A DNA stretch of 64,000 nt from Pelagomonas calceolata (GCA_918797485.1 CAKKNE010000002.1:2632501-2696500); one strand, 5' to 3'; counted from the stretch's first letter, positions 44,267 to 56,700 are shown. The notes: generated by a model from the sequence alone, not told the origin. Numbers and translations: made by a program.

Positions 44267-45628
44267 ATGAAACGCGCCACCCCCCAGCCCGTCGACGACG
44301 AGGCCACCACGCCCTTCATCCCGCGCAACGACTCCGTGACGAATTTGGACGCGCAGCCTCGAGGCCCCATCCGGTGGGGCGCCCTCAACCAGTCCCAGAC
44401 GGCCCTCGAGGAAAGGTTAAGGACGGTCTGCCTCGCTATTTGTGCTGGAGGTGTTGTGAGCTGGGGCCTCGCGAAGCTTAAGTTCGCGCTCGTCCCGCTC
44501 GTCTTATCACTGGCGCTGCGCTACTTACTGCAGCCCATGATCGACGCCCTGACGAGGACAGCCGCCAGACGACGGTGGCGCCGCGACGAACCCTCCAAAC
44601 TCGACGAGGCCCTCGCGAAACGATGTGGTAAGTTAGGCAAGGCCTGCGTGTTGATGAAGCGGAAATGTACTCGTTTAGCTTTACCTTATTCTATGGCCGT
44701 GCTCGTGTCGCTGGCTTTGGCTCTGGGTTTGTTAATCTTCGTGGCCATGCTCATCGCGGAGAGCGTGAGGGATTTCACTGGTAGAGCTGATGCATATGCG
44801 GAGCAGGTCCAGAACGCGTTGGTGATTATTGTGCGGTGGATGGACGCTTATGGTATTTCACATAAGTGGCGGCGGACGTCCTCTTTAACTCATTTGGCGG
44901 AAAAACTACAATTGAGTGCTTGGGTGACCGCAACCGTGTTCTCGATCGGAGAAGGCTTACTCAGTCTGTTGTCGACGACGTTCCTAGTGATTCTCTTCAC
45001 ACTATACTTGCTCTTGACACCCTCGTTAACAAACGAGGAGGAGGAAGAAGGCGACGACACGCCCAAGGCCTCGGTCTTCCAACGCAAAGTCGACCGGCAG
45101 ATCCACACCTACGTCAAAGGTAAAGTCGCGCTGTCGGCGCTGGTCGCTATTCTCACAGCTGGTTTGCTCTACGCCCTACGCGTGGACCTATGGCTCGCCT
45201 TCAGCGTCGTCGCGTTCTTTGCCAACTTTGTACCTAATCTGGGCGCTATCGTGGCGGTGGCACTGCCGATGCCTGTGGTGTTGATCGACCCCGACGGGAG
45301 TCCTTTTCATTCGGGGATGGCGTTCTTCTCGTTGGTGCTGATGCACGCGCTCGTGGGCAACGTCGTCGAGCCCGTGTTTTTTGGGCATAGCATGCGCCTG
45401 CACCCCGTCGTTGTTCTACTGAGTCTGATGATCTGGGGTTTTATATGGGGCGTCCCCGGCTGCGTGCTGGCGGTGCCGATCACGGCGGTGCTGCGGATCT
45501 ACCTGCAGTCGATCGACCACCCGCTGGCGTTGGCCTTGGCAAACGTGCTGGACGGCTTCGCGCGACCGGTGTCGGCGTTCCTGCCCCCGCCGAGCGAACG
45601 TCCGTCGACCGCTTACGCAGCAGTGTAA
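44267..45628 (+). CDS. AI-2E/UPF0118 family membrane transporter
   Basis: 453 aa from the ATG at 44267 in a longer open frame. About eight membrane segments are visible: ICAGGVVSWGLAKLKFALVP (near 60-80), MAVLVSLALALGLLIFVAML (~145), FLVILFTLYLLLTPS (~245), ALSALVAILTAGLLYAL (~288), AFFANFVPNLGAIVAVALP (~315), and further spans. The 'F-vP-lGai-a-lP' and 'nvveP-ffG-smrlhPvvvlls' phrases are the signature of PF01594 transporters. Substrates in bacteria include autoinducer-2 or Na+/H+; the eukaryotic substrate is not known. The N-terminal ~55 residues are polar and cytosolic. Tail-to-tail with UTP12. Confidence 0.85.
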   Translation: MKRATPQPVDDEATTPFIPRNDSVTNLDAQPRGPIRWGALNQSQTALEERLRTVCLAICAGGVVSWGLAKLKFALVPLVLSLALRYLLQPMIDALTRTAARRRWRRDEPSKLDEALAKRCGKLGKACVLMKRKCTRLALPYSMAVLVSLALALGLLIFVAMLIAESVRDFTGRADAYAEQVQNALVIIVRWMDAYGISHKWRRTSSLTHLAEKLQLSAWVTATVFSIGEGLLSLLSTTFLVILFTLYLLLTPSLTNEEEEEGDDTPKASVFQRKVDRQIHTYVKGKVALSALVAILTAGLLYALRVDLWLAFSVVAFFANFVPNLGAIVAVALPMPVVLIDPDGSPFHSGMAFFSLVLMHALVGNVVEPVFFGHSMRLHPVVVLLSLMIWGFIWGVPGCVLAVPITAVLRIYLQSIDHPLALALANVLDGFARPVSAFLPPPSERPSTAYAAV

Positions 45629-45793
45629 TGTACGATAATAGTACATGCGTTCCGCAGCTTCGCGAATCGCGACCCCGGGCCCACAAGCTCACGCCGCGGC
45701 GAGTTGGCGGCACTTGTTGCGGCCCGAGTGCGGCCCGCCCCATCGGAACCCCGCCCCAGGCCAACGCTGTGTTGTGGGTCGTACAATACTTAG

Positions 45794-48445
45794 TTATGAA
45801 CGCAGCTTCGCGATGCGACACGCCGCCAGGTTGCGCCCGAAGAGCGCCCGTTCCGCATCTAGGCGCTTCCGGAGCGCGTCGCGGAGCTTCAGGAGAGGCC
45901 GCCTCAACGGCGCGTGCGCGCTCACTTCCCGCGCGTGCAGTTTGAGAGATAGAGCCGCCGCCCGCGCGCAGAGTTCAACGTCCACACTCTCGTCGCCGTC
46001 CAACGCGTCGGCGAGGAACTCCAGCAACACGGCCACCAGATCCACCGGTAACACTAATAGAGCCGGCTCCAGGTCCGCCGCGCTCGTCAAATCACCTAAC
46101 CTTCTCAGGACATATCTCCGCGGCGCCATGCCGAGCAATAGTGGAGACGGCGCCGGCGGTTGGGTCCCCTTCTCGAGCGCAGCCGCTCGGACGGCAGCCT
46201 CGCCCTGCGCCAGTTCCAGCGCCTCGGCTATTCTTTCCGCACCCTTCTGGGCCGCGTGCGACGTCTTGGCCGGTATGATGTGACCGGACGCGCCCGGCTG
46301 CGCCACCTCGTCGAGGCCGTCGCCTAGTTTATCCAATGTAGCATCGAGTTGCGCATCCTGCTCCTCGGACGCGAAGACGGGCTCGTCCGTGCGCGCCCAA
46401 CATCTTAATGCCCGATCCGCGCCCGCCGTGTAGAGCGCGCTCCCGTCCGGGTTCGAAGCGACACTCCAAACCTCGGACGTGTGGCCCCTTCTGAATAATT
46501 GCACAAAAGGCGTCTCCAACCGGTCGCAGTCCCACTGTTTGACAGAGCCGTCCTTGCTGGTCGTGATGCAGTAATGCGTGCCCCGCAGCCACTGGAGGCC
46601 GGTCACGGCGTCGTCGTGGGCTAATATCGACCGTCGTAGGTCGCCGAACTCGAGGCCCCACAATTTTAAAGTTTTGTCCGACGAGCCCGTCGCGAGTAAC
46701 TTGCCATCAGACGAACCACCGACACATAAACACGGCAGCGAATGGCCGTAGAGCGACACCTTGAACTTGAACGTATCCGCATACAGCACCCGGACACAAT
46801 GGTCGGTCGTCGCGACGCAGACGAAGCCGTCCTTTCTCCCTCGCGCGTCCCGCGCGAAGGCCACCGCGAGGCATTCTTCGCCTTCGATCGGTAGGGTCTT
46901 CGCGTGCGTGAGACCGTCATCCCCATGGGTCCAGAGTTTCACCAGCGGGTCGCCCCCGCAACTCACGACACAAGTTGTGTCCATCGCAGTCGCGGACACG
47001 GCCAGGGCTAGGACGGCACCGGCGTGGGCCACGGAACCGTCGCTGTCTCTAGCTTCTTTAGTGTCACCGGACGCCGCGTCGACCTCCAACAACCCACCGC
47101 TCTTGAGGCCCGCGACCAATTTTCTACCACCCGGCAAAAACGCGACCGCGAGCACCGCCTTCGCCGCGTCGAGCGTCCTCAACAACCTCGCGTCGTCGCT
47201 CCAGATCTTCACGCACTTCGACGCCGCCGAAGCGACGGCGGCGCCGTCGTCGGACACGGCCACCGCGCGGACCGCCGACCGGTGGCCGGGCAGTTGTAAC
47301 GTCCGCACCGCGGCCTCCGCGTTGTCAGCGGCGTCCGCGACGGAGCCCTTGCGCGTCATTTGTGAGGTTATTGACGCGTCTCTTAACTCCAGCTCGTTCG
47401 TCCGCGTCGACAGGACCAGCGACACCGTCGACGACGTCACGGCAACAACACAGAAGGAGCGCAGCCGGTGCTCCGACGTTATGATAGATAGGGGCTCGAG
47501 CTCGTCCGCCGCGGCCACTTCATCATTCTCATCGGTGAGGCCCTTTTCGCGCCGCCTTCGGGCCCGCCGCTTCGCCTTTTTTGCCGCGTCAGCGGCGCCT
47601 CGTACCCGAAACAACTCCAGCGTCCGCCCGTGCGTCAGGGCCGCCAGGATTCTAGGTGCCACAAACCTAAGCTGCTGGCAGGGCTCCATGGCGTGGCGTT
47701 TTATGGAACCGAGCCCGTCCAGCGGCGCCTCCGCGTCGACGTCCAGGCGCCACAACCGCAACTCCCGGTCCCCGGCGCCCGTCACGACGCGGTTCGATTC
47801 TGGATCATGATCAATACCCACAGCCACGCCGCCGCCGGCGCCCGTGATCGTTTGTATGCAGTGCTGCATTCTCGCGTCCCAGATTTTTATCAGGCCGTCG
47901 CGCGACGTCGACGCGACGAGACGCCTCCCATCGGACCCGGCCGCCCAGTCCCCGAGACACGCGAGATCCGTGACGGCGGCGCGGTGGCCCACGAGTCTGT
48001 GACTCGCGCGCTCCGCGACGACGTCGATCAGCACGATGTCGCCGTTCGCGCCGCCCGTTACGAGCGTAGCGGCGAAGGGGCACCACCGGAGCGCTTGCAC
48101 CGCGGCCCGGTGGTGGTCGTGGGCCTGGGGCGTGTCCGCGTCGCCCCGCCACACGCGCACTAAACCGGACGCGCAGGCGGCCGCGATGGATCCGTCGACC
48201 GCCGCCGCCACGGCCACGACCTCGCCGCGCGGCCCGTCGAGCGGCGACGCTCCCACCAAGTCGGTTTCGTCGCCGCGTCTCAGTGTTCGAGTGCGTTCGC
48301 CCGTCCTCACGCGCCAGCAGACGACGTCGCGGCCAGCGCCGCAGACCACTTCTTTGGTGTTAGGCAGGGCGGCGACGGGCGCGCGCGGCGAGGTGATGAT
48401 GCCCGCGAACCACTGCGGCGCGTAGCGGAGGTAGTTCTTCTCCAT
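45794..48445 (-). CDS. WDR3: UTP12/WDR3, WD40 component of the small-subunit processome
   Basis: 883 aa, ATG at the complement of 48443-48445. The start KNYLRYAPQWFAGII matches the UTP12/WDR3 opening. Two tandem seven-bladed propellers follow: first about 20-330 (STSRDGLIKIWDARMQHC), second about 360-690 (SLYGHSLPCLCVGGSSDGK; ATGSSDKTLKLWGLEFGDL; HDDAVTGLQWL). A basic insertion sits between them (KKAKRRARRRREK). The C-terminal ~180 residues are the helical Utp12 domain. It binds pre-rRNA with the U3 snoRNP (UTP-B) in the nucleolus. Divergent from the serine carboxypeptidase, but no clear palindrome lies between them. Confidence 0.93.
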   Translation of the reverse strand: MEKNYLRYAPQWFAGIITSPRAPVAALPNTKEVVCGAGRDVVCWRVRTGERTRTLRRGDETDLVGASPLDGPRGEVVAVAAAVDGSIAAACASGLVRVWRGDADTPQAHDHHRAAVQALRWCPFAATLVTGGANGDIVLIDVVAERASHRLVGHRAAVTDLACLGDWAAGSDGRRLVASTSRDGLIKIWDARMQHCIQTITGAGGGVAVGIDHDPESNRVVTGAGDRELRLWRLDVDAEAPLDGLGSIKRHAMEPCQQLRFVAPRILAALTHGRTLELFRVRGAADAAKKAKRRARRRREKGLTDENDEVAAADELEPLSIITSEHRLRSFCVVAVTSSTVSLVLSTRTNELELRDASITSQMTRKGSVADAADNAEAAVRTLQLPGHRSAVRAVAVSDDGAAVASAASKCVKIWSDDARLLRTLDAAKAVLAVAFLPGGRKLVAGLKSGGLLEVDAASGDTKEARDSDGSVAHAGAVLALAVSATAMDTTCVVSCGGDPLVKLWTHGDDGLTHAKTLPIEGEECLAVAFARDARGRKDGFVCVATTDHCVRVLYADTFKFKVSLYGHSLPCLCVGGSSDGKLLATGSSDKTLKLWGLEFGDLRRSILAHDDAVTGLQWLRGTHYCITTSKDGSVKQWDCDRLETPFVQLFRRGHTSEVWSVASNPDGSALYTAGADRALRCWARTDEPVFASEEQDAQLDATLDKLGDGLDEVAQPGASGHIIPAKTSHAAQKGAERIAEALELAQGEAAVRAAALEKGTQPPAPSPLLLGMAPRRYVLRRLGDLTSAADLEPALLVLPVDLVAVLLEFLADALDGDESVDVELCARAAALSLKLHAREVSAHAPLRRPLLKLRDALRKRLDAERALFGRNLAACRIAKLRS

Positions 48446-48791
48446 CGCTCTGTGGTTGATCAGCTGTGTAGTGCTGCTGCAAGCGTTGGAGAACTGAGGT
48501 CTGGGTAGCTGGCTACTGTTCTTGCTTATGCTACTGCTCTTGCATCATCAAAGTGAGCAATGCGGCAATGCGTCGCTCGTCGAGTGCTGCTTTTGCAAAA
48601 GGCTAGCATGCTGCAAAGCCGGCAGCAAAAAAGCTGCACAGCGCACGCGGGCACAGGACTGCAAGAGCAAGGCTGAGTGTGTTCAAAATCCAGCGTGAAC
48701 GCGTGCGAAACGCTGGTAAAACGCCTACGGGCAGAGACCCAGCAGGCATAGAGGACTGCAGCACCAAGCGAAAGTTTTGCGCGCGGCACGC
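48446..48791. other. Head-to-head gap without a clear palindrome
   Basis: 346 bp between UTP12 and the carboxypeptidase. GGCTAGC occurs at about 48601 but without the TGTCTTA half. The region is rich in TGCTGCT/CTTGC words. No gene is seen. Confidence 0.5.
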
Positions 48792-50402
48792 ATGGCGCAC
48801 CTCAGACGACTGCTGTGCTGCAGCAGCCTCGCGCTCGTCGCCGCGAAGCGCCGGTCGCCCAGCGAGCGGACGCCGGAGCGCCGCAGCCCGCGCCGCGGCC
48901 TGCTCTTCGCCGGCGACGCCGATCCCGAGCGGTATTACAACGCGTCCTGGACGCCGGGCCCACCCCAAGCGTGGAATTCGACGCGACGCCTCACCTCCAC
49001 CAATCTGATCGACCCGGCGGCGCACGCCGTCACGAGCCTGCCCGGCCTGCCGGCCGACTGGGCCGGCCGCCACTGGGCCGGCATGGTGGACTCGGACGAT
49101 CGGACGGGCGGCCGCCTCTTCTACTGGCTCTTTGAGAAAAAAGAAAGCGGGCCGGCGCCGGTCATCATTTGGCTCAATGGAGGGCCCGGCTGCTCGAGCA
49201 TGGACGGGCTATTCTTGGAGCTCGGGCCGTTGAAACTTGCGCCACGCGGCGCGACGCCGGCGCTACGGACCCGCGGCGAGAGCTGGCACCGCGCGGCCCA
49301 CGCGCTGTTCGTCGACCAGCCCGTGGGCACTGGGTTCTCCAGAACGTCGCCGCGCGGCTACTGCAAAAACGACCAGTGCATCGTCGACCAGTTCGAGACG
49401 TTTCTGGCGCGGCTCGCCCGGAGCCACCCCGACCTCTTGCTGAAGGATGCCGCGACGTCGGTGCCGATCTACTTCGCGGGCGAGAGCCACGCCGGGCACT
49501 ACATCCCGTTGATGGTCCAGAAACTGCTGTATTACGCCACTTCTGGTATTCAGTGGGACGTGAAGGGCGCGGCCCTCGGCAACGCGTGGGTCGACCCCTG
49601 GCACCAGTACGACGCGACGCGAGCAGCTAGAGCCCTAGGCATCATCTCCGACCAAGAAGCGTCGCGCATCGTGGTCAAGGAGAAGTCGTGCCAGGCGAAA
49701 CTATCGAGGGGCACGTACGTTTCGAAGGAGTGCTGGGATTTACTTGATGACGTATTACGTGTCACACGAACGCGAGCCGGGCGCATCGGTCTGGGAGCCA
49801 ACCAGTACGACGCGCGCGACGCCGTGCGCTCCAGTCGCTTCTTCCCGCCCGACCACGAGCGGGTGGAAGCGTACATGAATCGTCCTGACGTGAGAACGGC
49901 TTTACACGTGGACCGGGCGTCGCAGCGGTTCCGGGAGTGCGCGGACCCGCCCTATGACGCTCTGAGACACCAGGACGGGCTCGGCGTCGTGCCTACTCTT
50001 AGGAGATTGTTAGATGGTCCAAAGGCTGTGCGCCTCCTCTTCTACAACGGCGACATGGACTTGATCTGCAACCACCTCGGCGTCGAGCGGAGCCTCGCGG
50101 CGCTGGCGTGGACGGGCCGCGATCAATTCAGAGACCAGAGGCGACGCGCGTGGATTAGGGGAGACGTTACTGTAGGCCACGTGCGCCGGGCCAAGAATCT
50201 GGAGCTCCTCGTGGTCCGCGACAGCGGTCATATGGTGCCCATGGACCAACCGGAAATTGCATTGGACATGATCGATAGCTTCATTACTGGTAAGCCGATC
50301 GGTGGCGACCCACCCGCGCCGGGCGCCTGCGCGAATTCATGCGCACTGGAGGCGCGCCACCACGGGCGCTTCCGCCGCTACCGGGGCTCCGGCCACTTCT
50401 AG
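48792..50402 (+). CDS. Serine carboxypeptidase (S10, KEX1/carboxypeptidase Y type)
   Basis: 536 aa from the ATG at 48792; the longer frame starts with TTG. A signal peptide (LRRLLCCSSLALVAA) is followed by a basic pro-like stretch. The oxyanion region IWLNGGPGCSSMDG is at ~126-139, catalytic Ser232 is in FAGESHAGHYIP (Tyr of the usual GESYAG replaced by His), Asp is in NGDMDLICNHLG (421/423), and His480 is in DSGHMVPMDQP. These enzymes remove C-terminal residues from peptides in the secretory pathway, vacuole or outside the cell. Cys pairs (CKNDQC; later SCQAK, KECW) suit disulfides. There is no membrane anchor, which favours the vacuolar/secreted form over KEX1. Tail-to-tail with dynein. Confidence 0.95.
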   Translation: MAHLRRLLCCSSLALVAAKRRSPSERTPERRSPRRGLLFAGDADPERYYNASWTPGPPQAWNSTRRLTSTNLIDPAAHAVTSLPGLPADWAGRHWAGMVDSDDRTGGRLFYWLFEKKESGPAPVIIWLNGGPGCSSMDGLFLELGPLKLAPRGATPALRTRGESWHRAAHALFVDQPVGTGFSRTSPRGYCKNDQCIVDQFETFLARLARSHPDLLLKDAATSVPIYFAGESHAGHYIPLMVQKLLYYATSGIQWDVKGAALGNAWVDPWHQYDATRAARALGIISDQEASRIVVKEKSCQAKLSRGTYVSKECWDLLDDVLRVTRTRAGRIGLGANQYDARDAVRSSRFFPPDHERVEAYMNRPDVRTALHVDRASQRFRECADPPYDALRHQDGLGVVPTLRRLLDGPKAVRLLFYNGDMDLICNHLGVERSLAALAWTGRDQFRDQRRRAWIRGDVTVGHVRRAKNLELLVVRDSGHMVPMDQPEIALDMIDSFITGKPIGGDPPAPGACANSCALEARHHGRFRRYRGSGHF

Positions 50403-50763
50403 TAGAGTTGTGTAACGTGTTGATCGTCGTGTACTAATACTGGCCCTTGCTCCCTTACCCTCGGTCTCCGACTCTCCGCGGAGTGCCGGGCGACTCTGGA
50501 GCATGGTCAAGTCGGTCGGGAATTAATGTAATAGCGTCATTATACTTTACCTCAATCGTGTCGTCGCTGATAGTCGCAGCTTTGGTTTTTGAGCCAAAAA
50601 AAATCACTCCCTATTACTAACCAGTAACCAGCCAGTGCTGATGAGTCGGAGGAAATTCCCCCAGGCTGTTCAAAGTCGCCTCTGCCAGTGGGTCCCTAGC
50701 TCGTAGCGAGCGTTGCTCCCCCCTCGATGTCGCGAATTTACTATTGTATTTTCTTACAATTTG
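50403..50763. other. Longest tail-to-tail gap, contains repeat copy B
   Basis: 361 bp. It contains the dispersed repeat at 50496-50633, a GC-rich stem-like CTCTCCGCGGAG at about 50472, and AT-rich sequence toward the dynein stop. No ORF or RNA gene is recognised. Confidence 0.5.
50496..50633 (-). repeat. Unclassified dispersed repeat, copy B (~138 bp)
   Basis: Reverse-complement match to 21610-21769 in three blocks: 50609-50625 (16/17), 50562-50579 (near identical) and 50496-50518 (23-nt perfect). The interblock spacing differs by a few to a few tens of bases, as expected for a diverged non-coding repeat or RNA. Like copy A it sits between two converging 3' ends. Confidence 0.6.
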
Positions 50764-53700
50764 CTAGTCGTCCAGCTGCGACAGCATCGCCACGCCGCGC
50801 TTGATCCAGTGCTGCTGCGTGTGCTCCTTGGCCATGGGCACGCGGATGAACATGACGAAGTTCGTCGAATGGCCCGTGGTGCTGAGGACGCCCGCTCGGG
50901 CGCTTTCCCTGTATACCGGTACCTGGTACTTGTGTGCGGTACCTCGAATCGCGCCCGTGTACAACTCGGGTCGGCCAATGACCTCCTCGATGTCGCCCTT
51001 GACCTTGGGCTGCATATGGAACATCGGACAAGTCGTGTACAATTCCCTAGGTCGCGATTCCGCAATAACATGTTTCTCAACATCCCAGCGCGCCCCCTCG
51101 AAGAACAACCCGTGACAGACGGATCCATCCGGTATTTTTTCGGCAGTAGCCTTCCGTTCCTCGTCCGGTCGTAGTATGGCAAAATCGAACGCGACCGTAT
51201 CGATGGGCAACTGATACTTCCGCGCGTAATTCTGCAGCGTACCCGTAATAAACGCTTGTATGAAGTAGAAGCCGCTGATCCAGAAGATATTTGGGGGCAC
51301 CAAGGCATCGAACCAGTCCTGCAGGAATTTTAGTCTCGCAATAAGATCCAAGACCCACGAGCCTAACGGCTTTCTGGAGGGGTAGGCCGCCTTGGCCCAG
51401 GCTCCGGGCACCTTGCCCGTCACCATGGAGTTGCCCATGGTCTCCAGTTCTCCGCTCATGACCACCAGACCCTTAATGGCGCGCTGCACTTCTTTTAGCA
51501 TGCCCTTGATGAGGTCCGTCAAGTTGTTAAACCTCTGCAGCTCTTGCGTGAGTACGGTGTTCATGGCCTCGTCGTAGCGCACAGGGAATTGAATGAGGGC
51601 GAGTTCAATGTCGTACGCCGGCGGCAGCCGACCCTCGATGTCGGCGCTCACCTCCGCAAGTTGGTCGTCCCACGACATGCCGCCGCCGCCTCCCGACCGC
51701 GGTTGCAAGCTTAGTACCGTGTTCAGCAGGAGATTCGTCTCCCCCAGAGCACAAGTGATGTTCGCGTTGTCGTGGAGGCCGAAGAGCTCGGGCCCCTCCG
51801 TGTACGGTAGGCTGTTGACGTACTCCGCATAACTTCCAAGGGGCCCTTCGGGCGGCGCGTAATAAGTACCGGACGGAGAAAACCGGTACTCGTCGGGCTG
51901 GATGATCACGTCGTAGAAGTCCGTGAGCATGTTCGCCAGGCATCGTCGGTCCTTATCGTCCGTGACGCGCCCGCCGTAGTTGCACTCTCCAGTAAGGTAC
52001 CTTAACGCAGCATACGGGACGTCCGCGTCGCTCTCGAGGTTCTCGAAGAAGATGCGGAGCTGGTCCATGGAAATCTTGAGATCCGTGCCCGAAAACACAT
52101 ATTTCATGTTCCAGCCGAGCGGGCCGTACTTCCGCCGTTCGCGTACCAACGCGTGGAAGAAGCACAGGCCGAACAGGAGCTTCTTGAACTCTCCGGATCT
52201 CTCAATGCCCTCGATGAACTCCTCGGTCACGACCTTCGTGTATGATCCTATTAAATTGGCTCGCACGCCCTTCGGGGGCTCGATGGTCATCTTGATGCCG
52301 TTCTGCAGGATGAAGGCCGGGAAGTGCGGCGACGGTTCCGACGTCAACCACAATCTAAATGATTCGCTGATTCTATCCGGGGAGAGTTCCTCGCATAACC
52401 GCTCCAAAGTAGGCATCCACGAAATACACAAGTGGCAATTCTGCAAACAGACCCAGGTGCCCTTGTCTTGCGCTTCGTTGATGGCGGCGTACGCGATGTC
52501 GCCCTGGCCCTGGCCCAGCGATATCGCATGCAACTTCTTCCCGCCGAACCCCTTTTCCTCGGCTAATGCAAAAAGTGCCGACATGGGATCCGCGCCCGGC
52601 GTCAGCACGAATAATAAGGGAGTGAAGCACTTCGAGTCGTCGTAACATGCCCCCAAGTCAAATTGGGGCACCTCGATGAATCGAGCGCCCATCTCGTCCT
52701 TGACGAAGGCCTGCACCTCTGGTACGACCGCATCCGGTCTGACCGCTCGTAGTAGACATAAGTGTTGAAACGCCGTATAGCCCCGATCGTTCGGTCCCGT
52801 CTTGACGCCGTCCTCATTCCTTCCAGCGGGTGGCCCGACAAGCGCCTGGATGTCCGCCATCGGTTGTTTAGAATCGTAGACGCCCTTCCACGCGTCCAAC
52901 TGGCCCACGAAGGTGTCCACAAAACCGTCGAAAGCAGGTAAGTGGCCAATCGCCAGGATGTCGCCCCAGCACTTGTCCGTGAGCCAATCTGTGGAAGGTA
53001 ACTCCCTTTCCCTATCCATGGCCGTGTTGCCGGCTAACAGGAACCGCAAGTGCGCCGCGTCTAATTTACCTTGCCCGGACATGATTTTGACGGTCAATAA
53101 GAATGAGAACAACAGCTTGTCCTTTTCAAACAACGACCGACACACATTCAAGTACAAGATATACGTGAACGTATTTTTGAGGTTCTCGAGGCGCTGTTCT
53201 AAATTAGGCGCGGCCTCGGCCTTTTCCATGGCGTCGACAAAGAGCGCCTGGTACCACTCCATACTATATTGATACATCGGGTCTATAACTGATAAATCCG
53301 CGATGCAGAAGAACAGCCGCGACCCATGAAAAGCTAATGGTTTATATCCGATTCTAGTCTTGGCAATAATAGCAAAGGTCTTCGCGGCGATCTTCTGCTT
53401 CTTCTCAATTTTCACCGATTTTATTTTGGAATCTTTGAGGGTCTCAATGAGGACCTCGTCGTCCAAGATGTTGCCTTCCGAGTTCTTGAGCAAGTAGAGA
53501 ATCTTGTCCTCGATCTCCTTCAACGCTCGCTTGTTCTCCGCGTCCTCCAACACCAACGCTTCCCGTTGCTGCTCGAGAGCCGCTTCTTCGCACGCGACCG
53601 CCAAGCCGAGCATCTGGTCCTCCAACCCTTCGGCCGTGGCCATGAAATTCAGCAGATTCACTTTCACGCACAACTCGGGGGGATAGTGGGGGTTCCGCAT

Positions 53701-56700
53701 CTTCGAGGTGATGAAGAGTAGGAACGCGTCGTCGTACTCGATCTCGCCGTCGCCGAACTTGAGGGTTTTCGCGCCGCCTCGGACCACGACTTGCTTCAGC
53801 AAAACAGGTTCCAAAACGGGATCTAAGACCTCGCCGACGTTCTCTATTAATACCGGAGTCCCGAATGGTATGGCATTTTCTATCGTACGGGCAAAGGTCG
53901 CCTGGTTCAATTTCACGACTTTCAACGTTTCGCCGTACGTCTTCTTGATCCACTTGTTAGCTTGACCCTGGGGATCGATCATGAGGGGCCACCGGTTGCT
54001 CCGCTCCAGCATGATGGCGTTTTCCACGCTAAATTCGTCGTTCGGCAGCTTGTTGATGACCCATTCTCGGATCGCGACTTCCTCGCCGAGTGTCGACCGT
54101 AACGTAAAGCCGTCGGTCGACGGGATCTGCTTTTCTGACAACTGTTCCTTCCACGCTACCAGAGCGTCTTCTCGGTAGGAGACGACAAATGCCCCAAGAT
54201 ACGCAATAACCCCAGAAGATAGTAAGATGTCACCCGTCACATTGACGTACAACCCAGCTAACTCTTGCGAGAGCGCGGACCACCGCGATTTCTCCCCACC
54301 GAGCCCCTTGATGAGCTCTTCGGCGCGTTTCAGTTGCGTCGCGCATTTGGTCACGGAAGCTTGGAGGTCGCCCTTCTTCTTGTTCGCCGCATCTAGGCCT
54401 TCCTGGAGAGCCGCCAGCTTGTCCTGCACGGCTTTCAGGGCGGCTTCCTTGCCCGCCAAAGCTTCCGAGGCCTCCTTGAGCGACGTCTCCGCGGCCTTCA
54501 AGGCTTCTTTCTTCGGCCCGACGTTCTTGGCCACGGCGTCGTAGATCATCATCGCCGTGACCCACTTACATAAGCCAGCAGCCGCAATCGAGGCTTTTTT
54601 GACAACATCAACGGAAAACATCTCCATCTGCGTGTAGCCGTTCACTTTCACGACCATTTTTTCGTCCATGTTGTCCTTGTCGTAGTCTTTCAGGTTCTGG
54701 AGGAACCGCGCGTCGCCCAGGAGTTGTTTTTGCGCCGGGCCCCAATAATCATCGATTTTCTTCGTACCACCATTGGGATCCTTGATCTTGTCCGGCTTGA
54801 CGCCCATCATGAGGCAGACCGCCTCCATGACGAGCTTGACCGCGTCCGGGGGCTTCTTCATGGCCTTGACTTCGACGATGTCGCCCTTGCTGAGACTATC
54901 GAGGGCTTTGATGGCGCCCTGCAAGGCGGGCATGGCCTTATCCAGGTCCGCTTGGCAGTCGGCGGCGATTTTCGACGCTTCCGCGGCCTGCTGGTTACAC
55001 AGAGCGCGTTCCTTTGAGACCACAGCCTCCACTTCGTTGGCGTCCTTCGTGTCGACCGCAATCTTATCTAAGAGTGCGTCGGTCTCGATCGTGGCCTGTT
55101 TCAACTTCGGTTGCAAGGCCACGAGCTCCGTCTGCATGCCGTCGACTTGCGCCTCCGTAGATAAAATTTTCTCGAGACCATTGTCGTACCGCAGTTTGCG
55201 CTCCATGACGTCGTTGCGCTGGGCCCCCAGCAGCTTCTTGAAGGTATTGATCAATTCGAGATAGGACGTCGGCGTCACGTAGTAGTGGCGCTGCATCTCG
55301 GCGACGTATTTCACGGCCATCCCAGAAACGCGTTCCTGCATGTCGACGCACACGTCGACCACGCCGGCTTTGACGTCCTCCTCGATATCCACGTCTCCTA
55401 AGAAGTAGGACGCGACCGACCGCAGCGCCTGCTCGGGCCACGCCGTGAACCAATCCAAAGTACAGCAATTGACTAATGCCGGGAACATGCGCAACCGTCT
55501 CCGAAACGCATCGCCAATCGGCGACATCGTGATCACCACATGGAGATTGGCCCGACACCTAGAAATGAAGTACTTGTACATCTCCGCCATGATGCCGGTG
55601 TTGACTCCTGCCGCGTTGGCTGCGGGACCCAGCAAGTCGTTGATGACTGACAGGTCCTCCTGCACGAAGAGGTTGGGCACCTCGCCCGTGTTCAGGAGTA
55701 GGTTCACATCCTCGAGGAACGACTCGTAGACGATTTGGGTATCATCAAATAAGAAGACCGTAGGCACGCCCTCGCCATCTTCCGCTCCGGCGGCCGTGAG
55801 GATGCGTTTGAGGTCCTCGCCCCACTCGTTCCTGCCATAGGACTTGCCCACGGCGATCTGGCAGAACTTAAAGTCGCAGACGTAGACGGCTAACGTCGTG
55901 AGCGATTTACGACCGGAGCCGCCGACGCCCATTAATAAAGCGTTGCCGTAGGGCTGCGAGATGATACGCGCGATCCTCGACACGTGCTCCATCGCATTTA
56001 AGAAGAGCACGAGGGCCATCCTACTCCCGCTGTTCTGGTTGTAGTCCTTGAGGAAGTAGTCCATCGACTCCTGTAAATCTTCCTCCAACAGGACCTTCTT
56101 GTACATGCGCTTCTCGGGCATCTGCTGGTAGTCGAGATACGAGCCGAACATGAGCGGTAGGCCCTTTACGCAGACCTTCTTCTCGAAATCTAAGCCAAAG
56201 GCGTCGGAACAACCCTTGGACAGCTCGGCGACGAACCAGTCGCGATCGTGGTCGTTTATTAAACGATCGTGGAACACGCGCATGGCCTCGTGGCACCACA
56301 ACGAAACGAAGACGTCCTTCGCGTTGATCTCCTTCGGGCTCCCTTGCGTGATGCCCTGGAAGACCTTGGCCATGTCTCGCAGGTTGAAGGTGTAGTGCGA
56401 CTTCATGGGTGTAGGAAGTAATCCAGCGGCGATGGTATCATATATATTAATGGTAGCTTCCACGACCGAACCGGACAATTGCTTCACGGGATTCGCGTAG
56501 CCCTTGCCTAGCGCCCAGTCCATGATCGTACTGAACACTCTGGTAAGTGACTCGTTGTTGAACGGCACGAAGTTCAATAGGTTATAATGTCTGACATATC
56601 GCTGCGTGATAAATGTTCTACCACCACCGGGAGGCCCCATCGCCGCCACAAATTGAATATCTACGAGTTGCACGTAGGAGTTCTCCTCGCGGTTGTACCA